This document shows, piece by piece, positions 25,273 through 32,930 of a DNA stretch of 64,000 nucleotides (position 1 is its first letter; each line of letters begins with the position of its first letter). The notes beneath the pieces were generated by a model that saw only the letters and a program-made list of their open reading frames with translations, made no database searches and was not told the origin of the DNA. The position numbers and the translations under genes are program-made. The DNA comes from Cellulomonas sp. (GTDB lineage Bacteria; Actinomycetota; Actinomycetes; Actinomycetales; Cellulomonadaceae), in assembly GCF_017744555.1 (NCBI RefSeq), contig NZ_JAGIBD010000005.1:62001-126000 (forward strand). The letters run 5' to 3'.

Positions 25273-26838
25273 TCACCCCACCTCGACCCGCGCCGGGCAC
25301 CAGGACGGCACCGGCACCTCGGGCTCGATGCCGCGGGCCCGCTGACGACCCCACGACCAGCTCAGCCAGTCGTCCTCGGTCTCCTGCCCGGTGCCCATGA
25401 GCAGGCACGACCGCAGCGGCTCGTCGAGCGCGTCGATCGCAGGAGCGGCGTCGTCGGACAGGCCCTGCAGGTAGACGAGGTCGATGGTCGACGACGGCTG
25501 CGTGTCGAGGTTGTGCCGCAGGATGAGGGCGTCCGGGTTGACGAGGGCGAGGCCCAGCACCGCCGCGCCGGCGACCCACACGGCCGCCCGCGGGAACCAG
25601 CGGCCCGACCCGCGAGCACCGGCCACCAGGACGAGCACGAGGACCGCCGCCATCGCGAGCTCGGCGGCCGCGACGAGCAGCCGCAGCCGCGTCAGCCCGA
25701 ACACGTCGACGTACAGGTCGAGCCGCCGCAGCGCGGACGCGACGACCCCGAGCGTCGCGACGCACAGGACCCCGAGCGCGACCCGGGTGACGAGCCTGTC
25801 CCGCGCGTCCGCCCGTGGAGCGCGCCGGGCGGCGACCCCCACGACGACGAGCGTCAGCGCCGTGGCGACGACGAGCTGGGCGAATCCCTGACGTGCGTAC
25901 TCCGCGTACGTGACGCCCGACGGCAGCACCCGGTCGGGGTCGCCGAGCAGCGCCACCGCCTGCACCAGCACGAACGCGACGACGAGCGCGTCGAGCGCCA
26001 CGACGGGGACGAGCCACTCGGCCCGCCGTGCCGCCGGCGCGGCCTTGAGCCGGGTGCGCGACCACACCGGCGGTGCCGTCGCCAGGTGCGCGAGCGTCAG
26101 TGCCGCGAGCGTGACGAGCAACCCGACGAACGCTGCGCCCGGCACCCGGTCGCCGTGCACCTGCGGCACGAGGTGCGCGAACACCTGGTCGGCGCTCGCG
26201 AACAACGCACCGAACACGGCGAGCAGACCGACCGTGATCGCCGCGCTGCGCAGGACGGCCACCGCCTCGCGCCGGCGGCCGCCCAGCGCCGCACCCGCAC
26301 CGTGGCGCACCCACGGCACGGCGCGCACCGCACCCAGAGCGGCGGTGAGCGGAGCGAGGACCACCGACGGCGCGGTGCGCGCCGACGTCGTCGCCACCAC
26401 TGCGCCCCACGCCGCGGTGACCACGCAGAGCGCGAGGACCCAGCCGGCGGTCCGTACCCCGAGGATGGCCAGGAGCGCCGCGACGAGCACCAGCAGCGCA
26501 AGGTCCCCGAACCGGCGCCGCCGGACCACCACCGGCACGACCGCGGCGCACACCAGCACCCCGAGCACGGCCGCGCCGATCCCTGGTCGCCGCCCGACCA
26601 GCACCGCACCGCCGACCGCGCCGACGGCCACGCACACCCCGAGCGTCCGGACGGGGGCCGCACGCCGGGCCGCGGCCCAGAACGACCGCAGCATCCGGTC
26701 GACCGTCGTCGGCGGGCGCGGGGGTGCGGCAGGCAGGAACGGTCCGGCGTAGCCCGGTGCCGCCGCGACGCCCGCGAGCACCGGAACAGAGCCTGACCTG
26801 GGCTGGGACACCGGTGCCGGGCGGTCGTCGTCGCTCAT
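25273..26838 (-). CDS. DUF4153/DUF4173 polytopic membrane protein
   Basis: 521 residues with about 12 transmembrane segments. The diagnostic motif TYAEYARQGFAQL lies two thirds of the way along, and the C-terminal LVNPDALILRHNLD and DLVYLQGLSDDAAPAI blocks are typical of the DUF4153/DUF4173 family. Family function unknown; members often sit near signalling genes. TAGCGT (complement of 26846-26851) stands seven bases before ATG 26838. It is divergent from the peptidoglycan-binding lipoprotein. Confidence 0.82.
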   Translation of the reverse strand: MSDDDRPAPVSQPRSGSVPVLAGVAAAPGYAGPFLPAAPPRPPTTVDRMLRSFWAAARRAAPVRTLGVCVAVGAVGGAVLVGRRPGIGAAVLGVLVCAAVVPVVVRRRRFGDLALLVLVAALLAILGVRTAGWVLALCVVTAAWGAVVATTSARTAPSVVLAPLTAALGAVRAVPWVRHGAGAALGGRRREAVAVLRSAAITVGLLAVFGALFASADQVFAHLVPQVHGDRVPGAAFVGLLVTLAALTLAHLATAPPVWSRTRLKAAPAARRAEWLVPVVALDALVVAFVLVQAVALLGDPDRVLPSGVTYAEYARQGFAQLVVATALTLVVVGVAARRAPRADARDRLVTRVALGVLCVATLGVVASALRRLDLYVDVFGLTRLRLLVAAAELAMAAVLVLVLVAGARGSGRWFPRAAVWVAGAAVLGLALVNPDALILRHNLDTQPSSTIDLVYLQGLSDDAAPAIDALDEPLRSCLLMGTGQETEDDWLSWSWGRQRARGIEPEVPVPSWCPARVEVG

Positions 26839-26895
26839 GGCGCTGACGCTAGGCACCGCCCGTGCGGCGCGTCCCCGACTTCGGAGGGGGTCCGG

Positions 26896-26920
26896 TGCAC
26901 GTTGTGTGCCACCACGTGCA
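26896..26920. promoter_or_regulatory. Inverted repeat between divergent envelope genes
   Basis: TGCACGT and ACGTGCA form a perfect 7-bp dyad around an 11-nt spacer, about 50 bp upstream of the DUF4173 gene and about 200 bp upstream of the lipoprotein start. It could be an operator for either gene. The remaining 26852-27112 stretch holds no other recognisable signal apart from a ribosome binding site at its end. Confidence 0.35.
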
Positions 26921-27112
26921 GGTCTCATGGCGACCACCCGGGGCACACACAGGGACGTCGTTCGGATGCCCTTCCGGGCAGCGCAGGCGCGTCGCCTTGC
27001 GGCGGCTGGACCCGGGGTGGATTGTCTGATTCGACGACGTCGGGACATGGCGGTCCGCTCTCACGTCGACGTGGGCACGGGCCGGACCGCGGAGCGTTCT
27101 TCGGAGGTCGTC

Positions 27113-28279
27113 GTGAGGTCGTTCCAGGCGCGTCGGACACGCCGGTGGGGCGGACCCACCGCCGCGGTCCTGGGTCTGTCGTTCCTCGTCGCGGGCTGCA
27201 CCTCGGGCGGGGACGAGGACGAGACCACCGACCTCGAACGCGCCCAGGCGCAGGTCGCCGCCGCGGAGAAGGATCTCGCCGACGCGCAGGACGAGTCGCA
27301 GAAGGCGACCGAGGCGTTCTGCTCCGGCGGCACCGACTACGTCAAGGCGCTCGACCGCTACGGCGACATCATCACGTCCTCGGCCCCGACGGTCGGCGAC
27401 GTCGTCACCGGCGGCGCCGACCTGCGCGAGCCCCGCGAGGACGCGCTCGCCGCCGGGCAGACCGCGCAGCGCGCCCGGCAGGACGTCGCCGACGCCGAGA
27501 ACGCCCTCGCCGAGGCCAAGGCCGAGCTCGCGGCCGTCGAGGCGTCCGCGTCCGGGGTGCCCGTCGAGCCCGAGGAGTCGCCGACCGCCGAGCCGACGCC
27601 GCTCGCCCCCGCCGACGCGATCAACCGGGTCAAGCAGGCCGACGCCGACTTCACCGCGACGCAGCAGGGCATCACCGACGAGACCCCGCTCGACCAGGCG
27701 TCGCAACAGTTCAACGCCGCGGTCGTCTCGCTCGAGATGGCGTGGATGCAGCTCGTCGTGCAGGCGGGGTGCCTCGACGACCAGCAGCGGATCGCCGCCC
27801 AGGAAGCCGCGCGCGCCTACACGACTGCCCTGCAGCAGTCGCTCTCCGCCGCCGGGTACTACACGCTCGCCGTCGACGGCATCTACGGGCCCGGGACCGT
27901 CCAGGCCGTGCAGGACCTCCAGTCGACCCACGGCCTGCCCGTCACGGGAACGGTGGACAAGGCCACGGAGGCCGCGCTGCAGGCCGACCTCGCCGCCCAG
28001 GGCGCTGCCCAGTCGGCGATCGACCTGACCACGACAGCAGCCCTGCAGCAGACGCTCAAGCTCGCCGGGTACTGGGACGGCCCCGTCGACGGGCAGTGGA
28101 CCGACGCCCTGACCGCGGCGCTCATGCAGTTCCAGACGGACCTCGGCGTGCCGGCCACCGGTGCGGTCGACGCCGCGACCGTGGCCGCGTTCGAGGCGGC
28201 CATCGCCGCGGCGAAGGCCCCAGCGCCGAGCCCGACGGAGGAGGAGCCGACGGACGAGGCGACGACGATGGACGAGTAG
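27113..28279 (+). CDS. Lipoprotein with two peptidoglycan-binding domains
   Basis: 388 residues. An Arg-rich N terminus and a hydrophobic stretch end in the lipobox FLVAGC, so the product should be lipid-anchored outside the membrane. An Ala/Glu coiled coil follows (about 37-65 and 115-150), then a Glu/Pro linker, then two PG_binding_1 repeats: one with AGYYTLAVDGIYGPGTVQAV and a second with AGYWDGPVDGQWTDALTAAL. The tail is acidic and Pro-rich. GTG 27113 is chosen because GGAGG ends five bases before it and the signal peptide is then complete; ATG 27048 would add 22 residues of unlikely sequence. Confidence 0.82.
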   Translation: MRSFQARRTRRWGGPTAAVLGLSFLVAGCTSGGDEDETTDLERAQAQVAAAEKDLADAQDESQKATEAFCSGGTDYVKALDRYGDIITSSAPTVGDVVTGGADLREPREDALAAGQTAQRARQDVADAENALAEAKAELAAVEASASGVPVEPEESPTAEPTPLAPADAINRVKQADADFTATQQGITDETPLDQASQQFNAAVVSLEMAWMQLVVQAGCLDDQQRIAAQEAARAYTTALQQSLSAAGYYTLAVDGIYGPGTVQAVQDLQSTHGLPVTGTVDKATEAALQADLAAQGAAQSAIDLTTTAALQQTLKLAGYWDGPVDGQWTDALTAALMQFQTDLGVPATGAVDAATVAAFEAAIAAAKAPAPSPTEEEPTDEATTMDE

Positions 28280-28303
28280 CCAGGTCGACGGCTCGTCGCC
28301 GGG

Positions 28304-29113
28304 TCAGCTCGTCCGATGTATCCGTGCGGCCCAGCCGCGGAGCGCGAGCAGAGCCGACCCGGCGAGCGCGAGCACACCCGCGAGCAGGACCGCGGCACGA
28401 CCGTCGACGCCCGTGCTCGCGAGGACCTCCGTCTGCGGCCGGGTCGTCCGGTCCTGGCCGGCGCCGGCGCGTCGGGCGACCGGCGGCGCGGCGGCCGTCG
28501 GCGTCGGGCTGGGGTCGACGTCGTGCGCGGTGGCCCGCGCCGTCGTGCCGCCGGGCGTCGGCAGGACCGTCGGCCCCGGAAGCTCGGTCGGCACCGCCAC
28601 TCCGGTCGGCACCGGGACCTCGGCGGGCACGGTGCCCGTGGGCACGGGGACCTCCGTCCGCGGGACCTCGGTCGGCTCCACCCCCGGCGGGAGCTCGGGA
28701 CGGTTCCATGCGTCGACGGGGACCTCGACCACGGCCGGACCGTGGCACACCTCCGGCCCGCCGAGCAGGACCTCGTCGTGCAGCGTCGCGGTGTCGACGC
28801 GCACGTACCAGACGCACGCCCCGGTGGGGACCGGCTGGGGGAGCTGGGACCACCCGACCCAGTGCCGGTCGCCGAACGCCCCGGTCGGAGTGCCCTGCGT
28901 GACGGTGAGGCGGCTGGTGCCCTCCGAGCCGCCGAGGATCCAGCGGACCTCGACGGTGCCGCCGTTGCCCAGACCGGGGTCGGCGGCCGGGATCTCGACC
29001 CCGGTCGCGTCCACGGAGACGACGGGTGGATCGGCGACCGCGGCGGCCGAGGTGGCGGCGACGGCGCCGGTGGTGAGGACGAGAGAGAGGGCGAGGGGAC
29101 GGACGAGAGACAT
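28304..29113 (-). CDS. LAXTG-type cell-wall-anchored surface protein
   Basis: 269 residues. An N-terminal signal peptide (LALSLVLTTGAVAATSAAAVA) is followed by a globular part of about 110 residues with two cysteines likely to form a disulfide, then a Pro/Thr/Val-rich stalk (repeated EVPVPTG and VPTELP-like units, about 145-225). The C terminus has LASTG at residue 231, a hydrophobic helix and a short Arg tail: a sortase sorting signal in the LAXTG form used by class E sortases of Actinobacteria. No sortase gene is in the window. It starts 45 bases after the ABC permease stop, with AGGAAG as ribosome binding site. Confidence 0.78.
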   Translation of the reverse strand: MSLVRPLALSLVLTTGAVAATSAAAVADPPVVSVDATGVEIPAADPGLGNGGTVEVRWILGGSEGTSRLTVTQGTPTGAFGDRHWVGWSQLPQPVPTGACVWYVRVDTATLHDEVLLGGPEVCHGPAVVEVPVDAWNRPELPPGVEPTEVPRTEVPVPTGTVPAEVPVPTGVAVPTELPGPTVLPTPGGTTARATAHDVDPSPTPTAAAPPVARRAGAGQDRTTRPQTEVLASTGVDGRAAVLLAGVLALAGSALLALRGWAARIHRTS

Positions 29114-29158
29114 GACGACTTCCTGTGCAGGGAGGGACGACGGAGAGAGGGAGATCGG

Positions 29159-29977
29159 TCAGGCGTCGCGGCGGCGCAGCAGCACCGTCGCGACACCGAG
29201 GGCCACGACGACCCAGGCGACGAGGTCGGCGGCACCGGCGAGCGGCGTGATCTGGGCGCCCGCGCTCACGGCGGTGACGGCCTCGCCGGCGACGGACGGC
29301 AGCGCGTCGGCCGCGGCAGCCCACGACGCGGGAAGCAGGAGGCCTGCGACGATCGGGAGCACCAGCACCAGGCCGGCGACACCCGCGACCGCGCCGGCCA
29401 CGCTGCGCAGCACCGAGCCGAGCGCGAGCCCGATGAGTGTGACGCTCGTCAGGTAGAGCACGGCACCGCCGATCGCGCGGAGCGCCAGCGGGTCGGTCAC
29501 GGCGACCGTCGGGAGGCCCGCGCCGCCGATGACCGCGTTGGCGGCCAGCACCGACCCGACGTACGCGGCGACGAGCGTCGGAACCACGATCCCTGCCAGC
29601 GCGACGGACTTCGCGAGCAGCGTGATACCACGGCGCGGCACGGCCGCGAGCGTCGTCCGGATCATGCCGGACGCGTGCTCCCGGGCGCCGACGACGGCAC
29701 CGAGCGCGCCGACGACGAGCACCGCGAACGCGGTGCCGGTGAGGCTGAGGCCGAACAGGTCCGCGGCGGTCGCGGTGGTGGCGGAGGACATCGTGGTCGA
29801 GGTCGCGAGCAGGCCGATGCCGACGACCGTGACCGCGAGCGTGGCCGCGGTGATCCAGGTCGAGCGCAGCGAGGTGAGCTTGATCCACTCCGAGCGCACC
29901 GCTCGACGCGCGGTGACGTGGGTCGGGATCGGGCGCGGACGGAGCAGCGGCGCGGCGGGGGCGGAGACGGTGGTCAT
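29159..29977 (-). CDS. ABC-2 type transporter permease
   Basis: 272 residues with six hydrophobic segments in the ABC-2 layout. The N-terminal SEWIKLTSLRSTW is the cytosolic elbow helix typical of this permease group, and EHASGMIRTTLAAVPRR lies in the first cytosolic loop. ATG 29977 overlaps the ATPase stop by four bases, so the two are made together. The substrate is unknown; relatives export peptides, antibiotics or lantibiotics for self-protection. Confidence 0.85.
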   Translation of the reverse strand: MTTVSAPAAPLLRPRPIPTHVTARRAVRSEWIKLTSLRSTWITAATLAVTVVGIGLLATSTTMSSATTATAADLFGLSLTGTAFAVLVVGALGAVVGAREHASGMIRTTLAAVPRRGITLLAKSVALAGIVVPTLVAAYVGSVLAANAVIGGAGLPTVAVTDPLALRAIGGAVLYLTSVTLIGLALGSVLRSVAGAVAGVAGLVLVLPIVAGLLLPASWAAAADALPSVAGEAVTAVSAGAQITPLAGAADLVAWVVVALGVATVLLRRRDA

Positions 29978-30903
29978 GACAGCGGTCCTTCGACGGTCGT
30001 GGTGGTGCCGCGGTAGCCGACCGCGGTGCGGGTGAGCTCCATGTACGCGTCCTCGAGCGACGCGGAGACCGTGTGCAGCTCGTGCAGCTCGACACCTGCG
30101 ACGCTGGCGATCCCACCGATCACGGACGCGTCGACGCCGGTGACGTCCAGGCCGTCGGTCCCGCGGCGCGTGATGGTGACGTCCGGGCGGGAGAGCAGCT
30201 CGACGAGCTGGGTGCGCTGCGGGGTGCGCACGGAGACGTGCGTGGCGGTAGCTCCCGCGAGGATCCGGTGCATGGGCTCGTCGGCGACGAGCCGGCCCTG
30301 GCCGATGACGACGAGATGGTCGGCGGTGAGCTCCATCTCGCTCATCAGGTGCGACGACACGAGCACCGTGCGGCCCTCCGCGGCCAGGTCCCGCACGAGC
30401 GTGCGGATCCACAGGATGCCGTCGGGGTCCAGGCCGTTGGTCGGCTCGTCGAGGACGACGACCTCCGGGTCCCCGAGCAGGGCCGCGGCGATGCCGAGCC
30501 GCTGGCCCATGCCCAGCGAGAAGTGGCCGGCGGGCCGCCGCGCGACCGACGTGAGGCCGACGAGCGCCAGCACCTCGTCGACGCGCCCGGCGCCGATCCC
30601 GGCGGTCGCCGCGAGCGCCCGCAGGTGGTTCCGCGCGCTGCGGCCCTTGTCGATCGCCTTGGCGTCGAGCAGCGCGCCCACCGCGGTGATCGGCGCGGGC
30701 AGGTCGGCGTAGCTGTGCCCGCCGACGAGCACCTGCCCCGACGTCGGGCGGTCCAGGCCCAGGATGGCGCGCATCGTCGTCGACTTCCCGGCGCCGTTCG
30801 GGCCGAGGAAGCCGGTGACGAGGCCGGGGCGGACGGTGAAGCTGAGGTCGTCGACGGCGAGCGTGCCGCCGTAGCGCTTGGTGAGGTTCTGGACCTCGAT
30901 CAT
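29974..30903 (-). CDS. ABC transporter ATP-binding protein
   Basis: 309 residues. Walker A GPNGAGKST, Q loop, signature LGMGQRLGIAAALL (a variant of LSGGQ), Walker B VVLDEPTNGLDP and switch His in VLVSSHLMSEME are all present, followed by a C-terminal extension of about 90 residues found in the drug/antibiotic exporter group. ATG 30903 is chosen because AGGAG lies five bases upstream. That ribosome binding site partly overlaps a strong hairpin arm (30911-30936). Confidence 0.9.
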   Translation of the reverse strand: MIEVQNLTKRYGGTLAVDDLSFTVRPGLVTGFLGPNGAGKSTTMRAILGLDRPTSGQVLVGGHSYADLPAPITAVGALLDAKAIDKGRSARNHLRALAATAGIGAGRVDEVLALVGLTSVARRPAGHFSLGMGQRLGIAAALLGDPEVVVLDEPTNGLDPDGILWIRTLVRDLAAEGRTVLVSSHLMSEMELTADHLVVIGQGRLVADEPMHRILAGATATHVSVRTPQRTQLVELLSRPDVTITRRGTDGLDVTGVDASVIGGIASVAGVELHELHTVSASLEDAYMELTRTAVGYRGTTTTVEGPLS

Positions 30904-30910
30904 GGTCACT

Positions 30911-30936
30911 CCTGGGGTCGTGGTGATGACCCCAGG
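30911..30936 (-). promoter_or_regulatory. Hairpin overlapping the ribosome binding site of the ABC ATPase gene
   Basis: CCTGGGGTC and GACCCCAGG form a perfect 9-bp stem with an 8-nt loop. On the coding strand the downstream arm ends in CCAGG, the first part of the AGGAG ribosome binding site for ATG 30903. Folding would hide part of that site; alternatively the DNA dyad may bind a repressor. Confidence 0.5.
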
Positions 30937-30986
30937 CTGTCGCGGTGAACTGCTGCTCCGCGTCGTGCAGGTGCAGACACTTGCCG

Positions 30987-31006
30987 CGTACTGCGGACGC
31001 AGTACG
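30987..31006. promoter_or_regulatory. 20-bp near-perfect palindrome between response regulator and ABC genes
   Basis: CGTACTGCG and CGCAGTACG form a 9-bp dyad around a 2-nt centre (GA), three bases after the response regulator stop and about 85 bp upstream of the ABC ATPase start. As DNA it suits a dimeric regulator such as the neighbouring NarL-type protein. As RNA it could fold to an 8-bp stem with a 4-nt loop, so a terminator role is possible. Confidence 0.5.
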
Positions 31007-31008
31007 TG

Positions 31009-31665
31009 TCAGTCGGCGCCGAGCCCCGCCTGGTACGCGAACACGACGAGCTGCGCACGGTCGCGAGCGCCGAGCTTCGTCATCGCGCGGTTGACGTGCG
31101 TCTTCGCGGTGAGCGGCGAGAGGTAGAGCTGCGCGGCGATCTGCTCGTTCGACAGACCCTGCGCCACGAGCGCGACGACCTCCTGCTCGCGCGGCGTGAG
31201 GTCGTGCAGCGCGGACGTGTCGACCGTCGTCGGGGTCGCCCGGTCGAGCAGGTGCGCGATCAGGGCCCGGGTCGCGACGGGCGAGAGCAGCGACTCGCCC
31301 GCGGCCACCGTCCGGATGCCGTCCAGCAGCGCCGCCGGCCGCACGCCCTTGCCGAGGAAACCGCTCGCACCGGCCCGGAGCGCGGCGAGCACGTACTCGT
31401 CCATCTCGAACGTCGTGAGGACCACGACCTTCACGTCCGCGAGGTCGGCGTCCGCGGCGATCTGCTCGGTCGCCGCGATGCCGTCGAGCCCGGGCATCCG
31501 CACGTCCATGAGCACGACGTCGGGACGCAGCGCCCGTGCCGCCTCGACCGCCGCGGCGCCGTCGGCGGCCTCGCCCACGACCTCCATGTCGTCGGCCGTC
31601 CCGACCAGCGCGGCGAACCCCGCGCGGATGAGGTCCTGGTCGTCGGCCACGAGCACGCGGATCAC
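31009..31665 (-). CDS. NarL/LuxR-family response regulator
   Basis: 218 residues. The receiver domain has the acidic pocket ADDQ (D8, D9), the phosphoacceptor D54 in VVLMDVRMPG and the conserved Lys in ASGFLGKG. The C-terminal LuxR-type helix-turn-helix reads LTPREQEVVALVAQGLSNEQIA, then LSPLTAKTHVNRAMTKLGARDR. GTG 31665 overlaps the kinase stop by four bases, so it is coupled to its sensor. Likely targets are the ABC transporter and surface protein just downstream. Confidence 0.93.
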   Translation of the reverse strand: MIRVLVADDQDLIRAGFAALVGTADDMEVVGEAADGAAAVEAARALRPDVVLMDVRMPGLDGIAATEQIAADADLADVKVVVLTTFEMDEYVLAALRAGASGFLGKGVRPAALLDGIRTVAAGESLLSPVATRALIAHLLDRATPTTVDTSALHDLTPREQEVVALVAQGLSNEQIAAQLYLSPLTAKTHVNRAMTKLGARDRAQLVVFAYQAGLGAD

Positions 31666-32828
31666 GGGGTCTCCTTCGTCGGTGCGCCGGTCAGCGAGGG
31701 AAGCGTGGCGTGGAGGCGGAATCCGTGGTCCGACGGACCGGCGTCGAGCGTCCCGCCCACCGACGTGACCCGCTCGCGCAGGCCGGTGAGGCCGAAGCCA
31801 CCTCCGGCGGTCGTTCCACCCGTCCGGCCGATGCCGTTGGTCACGGTGATGTTCAGTGCGTCGCTCTGCCGCTCGATCGTGAGGAACGCGCGGCCGTCAC
31901 CGTGCTTGTGCGCGTTGGTCAGCGACTCCTGCACCACCCGGAACGCGATCAGGTCGACGAGCGGCGCGAGCGGCCCGCCGTCGCCGGACCGGGCGACCGT
32001 CACCGTCAGCCCGAGGTCGCCCACGCGGTCGAGCAGCTCGTCGAGGTCCGCGAGCCCGGGGACCGGCGCACGCTCGTCCGGGCCGTCGGACGTCCGCAGC
32101 ACGCTGACCAGTGCACGGAGCTCTGTGAGCACGGACTCGGCGGCGTCCTGCACGTGCCCGAGCGCGTCCTGCGCGTAGTCGGGGCGGCTCCGGAGGTACG
32201 CCTCGGCGACGCCGGCCTGCACGCCGATGACGGCGACGTGGTGGCCGACGACGTCGTGCAGCTCGCGCGCGATCCGTAGGCGCTCCTCCGTGACGCGCCG
32301 CGCCGCCTCGACCTCGCGCGACTCCTCGAGCCTCTCGGCCCGCTCGCGAGCGACGGCGATGAACTCCCGCCGCGACCCGACCGCCAGACCGATCGCCACG
32401 GCGATGGCCAGTACCGCGGTGATCGCGACGACCTCGGTGCCGTCCCACGCGCCCGACCGCGCCTCCGCCGCCACGGACGCCCCCAGGGCGACGGCGGCCG
32501 CGGTGACCGCCCCCGCCACCCGGTGGCCCCAGGCGGCCGCCGAGTACACCGCGACCAGCACGGGAAGGAACGTCCCCGACGCCGTGCCGACCAGCGACGT
32601 CGCGGCGACAGTCGCGACGCCCGTCACCACGAGGACCGGCACCACGGCGACCCGGCGCCAGGCCACCGCCACCACGCCGGCGAGCACGAGCAGCGTGTCC
32701 GACACGCCTGGTCGGAAGCCGTCGGACCACCAGTTCAGCAGCGCGACGACGAGCAGCACGGCGCTGCCGCACGCGTCCCGGAACAGCACCGGCCGCCCGC
32801 GCCACCACGTCAGCGCGCGCGTCCTCAT
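31662..32828 (-). CDS. Two-component sensor histidine kinase (HisKA_3 type)
   Basis: 388 residues. About six N-terminal transmembrane helices (to residue 150) with very short external loops suggest sensing within or at the membrane. The dimerisation domain has IARELHDVVGHHVAVI with phospho-His H191, and the ATPase domain has the N box QESLTNAHKHG and GGGFGLTGLRERV. TAGCGT (complement of 32836-32841) lies seven bases before ATG 32828, so the mRNA is probably leaderless. It heads an apparent module with the response regulator, the ABC transporter and the surface protein. Confidence 0.92.
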   Translation of the reverse strand: MRTRALTWWRGRPVLFRDACGSAVLLVVALLNWWSDGFRPGVSDTLLVLAGVVAVAWRRVAVVPVLVVTGVATVAATSLVGTASGTFLPVLVAVYSAAAWGHRVAGAVTAAAVALGASVAAEARSGAWDGTEVVAITAVLAIAVAIGLAVGSRREFIAVARERAERLEESREVEAARRVTEERLRIARELHDVVGHHVAVIGVQAGVAEAYLRSRPDYAQDALGHVQDAAESVLTELRALVSVLRTSDGPDERAPVPGLADLDELLDRVGDLGLTVTVARSGDGGPLAPLVDLIAFRVVQESLTNAHKHGDGRAFLTIERQSDALNITVTNGIGRTGGTTAGGGFGLTGLRERVTSVGGTLDAGPSDHGFRLHATLPSLTGAPTKETP

Positions 32829-32835
32829 GCCGGGC

Positions 32836-32841
32836 ACGCTA
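32836..32841 (-). promoter_or_regulatory. Leaderless -10 (TAGCGT) for the histidine kinase gene
   Basis: TAGCGT on the minus strand, seven bases before ATG 32828. A hairpin-forming inverted repeat (32850-32882) lies where the -35 element would be. Confidence 0.55.
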
Positions 32842-32849
32842 GACGCACG

Positions 32850-32882
32850 GCACCCCCGCCGCCACGAGGGCGACGGGGGTGC
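32850..32882. repeat. Inverted repeat between glnA1 terminator and kinase promoter
   Basis: GCACCCCCG and CGGGGGTGC pair perfectly over 9 bp with a 15-nt loop. It may be a second terminator for glnA1 or part of the kinase control region. Confidence 0.4.
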
Positions 32883-32898
32883 TGTCACTGCGGGTCCA

Positions 32899-32924
32899 CG
32901 GCCCCTGGGAGCAGCCAGGGGCCG
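32899..32924 (-). terminator. Terminator hairpin of glnA1
   Basis: CGGCCCCTGG and CCAGGGGCCG form a perfect 10-bp stem with the 6-nt loop GAGCAG, starting seven bases after the glnA1 stop. There is no U tract, as is common in high-GC Actinobacteria. Confidence 0.7.
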
Positions 32925-32930
32925 GGACGA

